29,829 nucleotides of DNA from Paraphysomonas bandaiensis. Its lineage: Eukaryota; Chrysophyceae. Where the stretch lies: assembly GCA_965644295.1 (NCBI GenBank), contig CBFFRP010000161.1:1-29829 (forward strand), given 5' to 3'. The position numbers and the translations under genes are program-made. Under the pieces are notes generated by a model. The model searched no databases, had not been told where the DNA came from, and saw nothing but the letters and a program-made list of their open reading frames with translations. How positions within the stretch are numbered: the first letter of the stretch is position 1; each line of letters starts with the position of its first letter. Below are positions 26,890 through 29,829 of this stretch, in pieces.

Positions 26890-27241
26890 AGCAGATTTTC
26901 CACCTTAGAGTTACGCAGCTCCCTTGGTTTCAGAGACTAACAAAGATCGACAAGGAGGGAATTTAAAATTCGCTCACAGGTCTCAATGAAATAACTCAAA
27001 TCCAGTCCCAAGTCCCCCGGAAGAAACTGACAAATCCACAGACCTGCGTAAGACTCCACCAAGACACCAAGACACCAAGACACCACTCAACACACTGACA
27101 CAAGACACCCCTGCACAACGCACACAAGCAAGGCACACAGACAGGTCTATCTAAATGATGTGTATCAAGAATTAATCACAAGAATTCTTGTGCGAGCAAA
27201 TAAGTAAATATTTACTATGACGTAACCCGGTTTGATAACCA
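26890..27241 (-). other. Leader of the minus-strand Ty3-like element (LTR side) with primer-binding site
   Basis: Read on the minus strand, TGGTTATCAAACCGGGTT (27241-27224) begins where the LTR-like sequence ends and is a plausible tRNA-complementary primer site. Further along are the palindromes AGTAAATATTTACT (27203-27216) and CACAAGAATTCTTGTG (27177-27192), and three head-to-tail copies of AAGACACC (27061-27084, plus strand). No gene is seen. The inserted element at 20119-26889 separates this part from the rest of the leader and gag. Confidence 0.55.
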
Positions 27242-27846
27242 GAATCACGGCTCGCAGTACAGGTATACCACACAAACACGCAAGTGTAAGAACAATGTAT
27301 TATTAATTATGTTTTGACTGCTCTAGGAAAAACCTAATGCCCAGTTAATGATTTCCGCCAGAAATCACCACGCAGGTAACACCGCCAGTGCAACAAGATC
27401 GTTGGCACCAAGCACTTCGGTTAAGCCTAAACAAGTGCATAACACCATAGCATACATGTTACACCCCCTCCTACTCCTCAACAACATCACAACATCCTGC
27501 AACGTCACAACCACCCACAGAAACGTGTTTATTCTATAAACTGAATACACACAGCAACCTAAGGAGCAACGTATAACCGCATACTAATAGTACACCATAT
27601 CCTACGTCTACCTAAATACCCATACAAAAACAGTATACCGCCACTTTGGTGTATTTTAGCATTCAAGAACCCAAAACCCCTAATATCCAGGTAATACGTG
27701 AATACAACCCTGCATACCAGGTATTGCACATCACAATTAATTCCCCACTGAGTCTGGTATGAACACTCGTGCACCTCGAGTATATAATATCCATTCTCCC
27801 TTGATGTGATATGTACTTGCCCCCCTATAGGGTAGTATGGGTAATT
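27242..27846 (-). repeat. 5' LTR of the minus-strand Ty3-like element (5' truncated, diverged)
   Basis: In reverse complement it aligns with about 17107-17687 of the plus-strand LTR: ACTACCCTATAGGGGGGCAAG, GAGGTGCACGAGTGTT, GGGGTTTT and an end near GAGCC. The first ~400 bases of that LTR type are missing at the 27846 edge, where a fragment of the other LTR family begins. Divergence from 16710-17687 is substantial. Confidence 0.6.
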
Positions 27847-28171
27847 GGCTGATTTAAGTATTTGCATACATGAATCACAGTCTGTATTCACAATCTAATT
27901 TCTCCAGCTGGGGGGAAAGAGGGTAGTGTAACGCAGTACTGTTTATTTTCTGCGTTGGTAGTAGTATTATATGTTACTCACTTTTCTATTACACGTTTTA
28001 AATAACGATTTATTTAAATTCTTTCGCGGTTTGCGTCAGAGTTGAGGAGCATCACCCGCTGGTGAGCTTAACAGTGTAGCAGCCCGCTGGCGTACACTTA
28101 AAATCTTTTTAAAACGTTATAGATCAGTGTTGCTTTTGTGTGAGCATACGTTGTTCTTAAGAACAACTACA
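27847..28171 (+). repeat. Fragment of the 462-bp LTR family: 3' element end plus internally deleted LTR
   Basis: 27847-27926 matches the last 80 bases before the complete element's 3' LTR, including the polypurine tract. 27927-28171 is its LTR, 245 bp, missing about 217 bp between two copies of TGTTACTC. The end ACTACA and the 18-bp palindrome (28150-28167) are kept. Several substitutions show that it is older than the complete copy. The internal gag-pol is absent. Confidence 0.85.
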
Positions 28172-28199
28172 CAGTAGGTAACTCACACCCCCAACCCAA

Positions 28200-29341
28200 T
28201 ACACATTCGGGGGTGCCGCAATAGTCGGGCTCCCGCCGAAACACCAATGGACCAACACAAAGGTCAAAATACTTAGACTCACCGCACCTCATACGGACAC
28301 CCCGAGAATACACGCCTACTGCTATGAAACTCGTGCCACCACGGCAACCCTTACGGTGACAGGTTCCTCCCACTACACAATCTCCCTCTGCACAGACTGT
28401 CAAGCCGTCCACACTAGAGCTGCAGAGGCCCTCTCTGGCTCATGGAGAGCACTTGGTTCTAAATCCCAAGGTATCTTCTACGAATGTTTAGCTGCCCTTA
28501 CCCACACTAGACGCCTCATACACTGGGTACGCTCGCATCCAGAACGTCTCACCACAGACAAAACCAAATGGACCTTTCGAGAAATGGGTATCTTCATTGC
28601 TGATGCGGCAGCAAGTGGACATTGGAAACCTCTTGACGATCTCATTGTAACCCGTAATTTTACCAAGTCACCACGGCCAACGTCACTCAGCTCATGGAAG
28701 ACTTTCTCACTGCCGGACAGTGGCACTGGCGTCGCTATGACATACATCTCCACTCCGACATAGGACCACTTCTCGGGGACGCACTCGACCTTAGCTTCAA
28801 ACACGACCTCCAGCAATACACCACCCGGGACGGTGTCTACGGCCCCCTTTCGAATTGTGATCCCCTTTACTGGACACAGAGCGGAGCAAGGCTACCATAT
28901 AAACTCCACCCTCTCCGCACCCACAACACCCCCCGACAGTGCCCGAGAAACTGACTACGTCTGGGACAAGATATACACAAACGGTTGGAACATGCAAAAG
29001 GAAAACAAGAGAACGAAGCTACAGCTGCGCGAAATGTACCGACTGCAACCATGACCACGACAGCATCGCACATATATATGGTCCTAGAGTGCTCTCACCA
29101 TGACCTCGCACAAGCTAGGGAAGAAATATACCACCAACACCGCCAGGCCATTGACAAAGCCAAGAACATCACAGTCCTCCGACCACGGTTTTCCACTGCT
29201 CTCACCAAAATCTCCTCCGCAGCCTGGAATCCCAACAATACCCCCCAAGTTGAGAGATACTGGACGGCCTCCCAACTAGCAAACGCATTCGGCCACCACA
29301 TCTCCACTGCCATGCAACCCCAGGAATTCCACCAGCTCTAA
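28200..29341 (+). pseudogene. LINE-like ORF2 remnant: RNase H domain and Cys/His tail
   Basis: Frame 1 (about 28320-28670) gives an RNase H-like segment: ISLCTDCQAVHTRAAEAL with the Asp of the second catalytic motif, then IHWVRSHPERL and EMGIFIADAAASG, matching the WV-x-H and AD-x-A end of RNase H domains in non-LTR retrotransposons. Frameshifts follow: MEDFLTAGQWHWRR near 28690-28740, then a Cys/His motif CAKCTDC with HDHDSIAHIYG near 29020-29075 and ECSHHDLAQAREE near 29088-29125, ending at TAA 29339-29341. A C-x2-C with DS-x-H-x-x-x-C-x-H after the RNase H resembles the C-terminal zinc segment of LINE ORF2. The RT itself is not seen. GC content and codon use differ from the AT-richer elements to the left. 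Confidence 0.6.
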
Positions 29342-29829
29342 AAACTAATAATAAAAATACTCAGATCACTTTACAATGGCTTCCGCATGCTTAAAGACAG
29401 AGGAAGGCGGCATATCCAAGCTCTCACTCCCAGCATACAGACGACAACGCACACTACCGAACCAAGCCAACACGTTCACAGGCCCACCACGCCAATACTA
29501 AACCTCCTCCAGGTCTCCTTCACCCCCAAAAATCCTTGAACCAACCCCCCCCCCACGTACTCCCACCACGTACAAAAGACAAACGCTCATCACATTCCCC
29601 ACGCGGCCTCAACCACCTACAGCGCGCTCTCTCCTCCTTACCACACAATTCAGTCTCGCCTCAAGACTCCGAAGCGCATAGTCCCCACCTCTAGTACAAC
29701 AGAGGTGTTACCTAAAGGTCGGCCCCCTGACTAAATTCATTAGCCGGAACAGTTGCACCATGGTGCTCGCAGCAATGCACAACTAGTTCCGGGACGCTAA
29801 CAGATAGGTGATATTGCTTGTTACCTACA
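29342..29829. other. C-rich non-coding end of window
   Basis: No coding similarity is seen. It may be the 3' untranslated part of the LINE-like remnant, but no poly(A) or simple-repeat tail is visible within the window. A run of ten C lies near 29548-29557. Confidence 0.4.

Noticed and set aside
27061-27084. Possible CRISPR-like short repeat (AAGACACC three times)
   Set aside because: Eight-base units with no spacers, in a eukaryotic retroelement leader; a simple microsatellite.
27559-27891. 110-codon minus-strand frame
   Set aside because: Starts in one LTR fragment and continues through another LTR; a chance open frame across a rearrangement joint.
21-29341. Many other open frames of 60-150 codons on either strand
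   Set aside because: Antisense or out-of-frame shadows of gag, pol and LTR sequence, without start context, similarity or conservation among the several element copies.

Overview
This is a gene-poor, retrotransposon-packed piece of a eukaryotic nuclear genome. Almost all recognisable coding sequence belongs to Ty3-like (chromovirus-like) and Ty1/copia-like LTR retrotransposons. There are also a decayed DUF7869-like gene, the tail of a LINE-like element, and a small AT-rich island of three compact minus-strand genes. No host housekeeping gene, rRNA, tRNA gene or CRISPR array is visible. The host cannot be named from the sequence; a protist, alga or oomycete-like organism is a guess from the mix of element families.

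Layout, left to right. 1-1030: tail of a Ty3-like pol and its LTR. 952-2835: gag and protease of a second Ty3-like copy placed directly behind that same LTR. 2836-4735: DUF7869-like pseudogene. 4736-5383: AT-rich non-coding DNA with a tandem duplication. 5379-11846: a copia-like element with identical 184-bp LTRs and target-site duplication TTTAC. It lacks an RT domain and is itself interrupted at 6407-10093 by a second, smaller copia-like element (duplication GTGCC) that has integrase, RT and RNase H but no gag or protease. 11847-13669: AT-rich island with three short genes sharing an upstream motif that runs into the ATG. 13670-17687: a 5'-truncated, once-frameshifted Ty3-like pol with a long LTR. 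17700-19992: minus-strand gag and protease of a related element whose leader and 5' LTR lie at 26890-27846. 20119-26889: a complete Ty3-like element with identical 462-bp LTRs, intact gag and intact 1314-residue pol, inserted into that leader. 27847-28171: deleted LTR fragment of the same family. 28172-29341: LINE-like RNase H remnant. 29342-29829: no gene seen.

How the parts work together. The 20.1-26.9 kb element looks recently mobile. It has a CCCH-type finger in Gag, Gag and Pol in one frame separated by a single UGA (also true of the two other gag-protease copies here), an RT active site reading IFDN where YxDD is usual, a chromodomain-like segment and an unfamiliar conserved C-terminal domain. 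The two nested copia-like elements carry complementary deletions yet near-identical LTRs, so both were probably mobilised in trans. The AT-rich island is the best candidate for something undescribed; it resembles a fragment of an endogenised large-DNA-virus or Polinton-like genome, but no hallmark viral gene is present to prove it.
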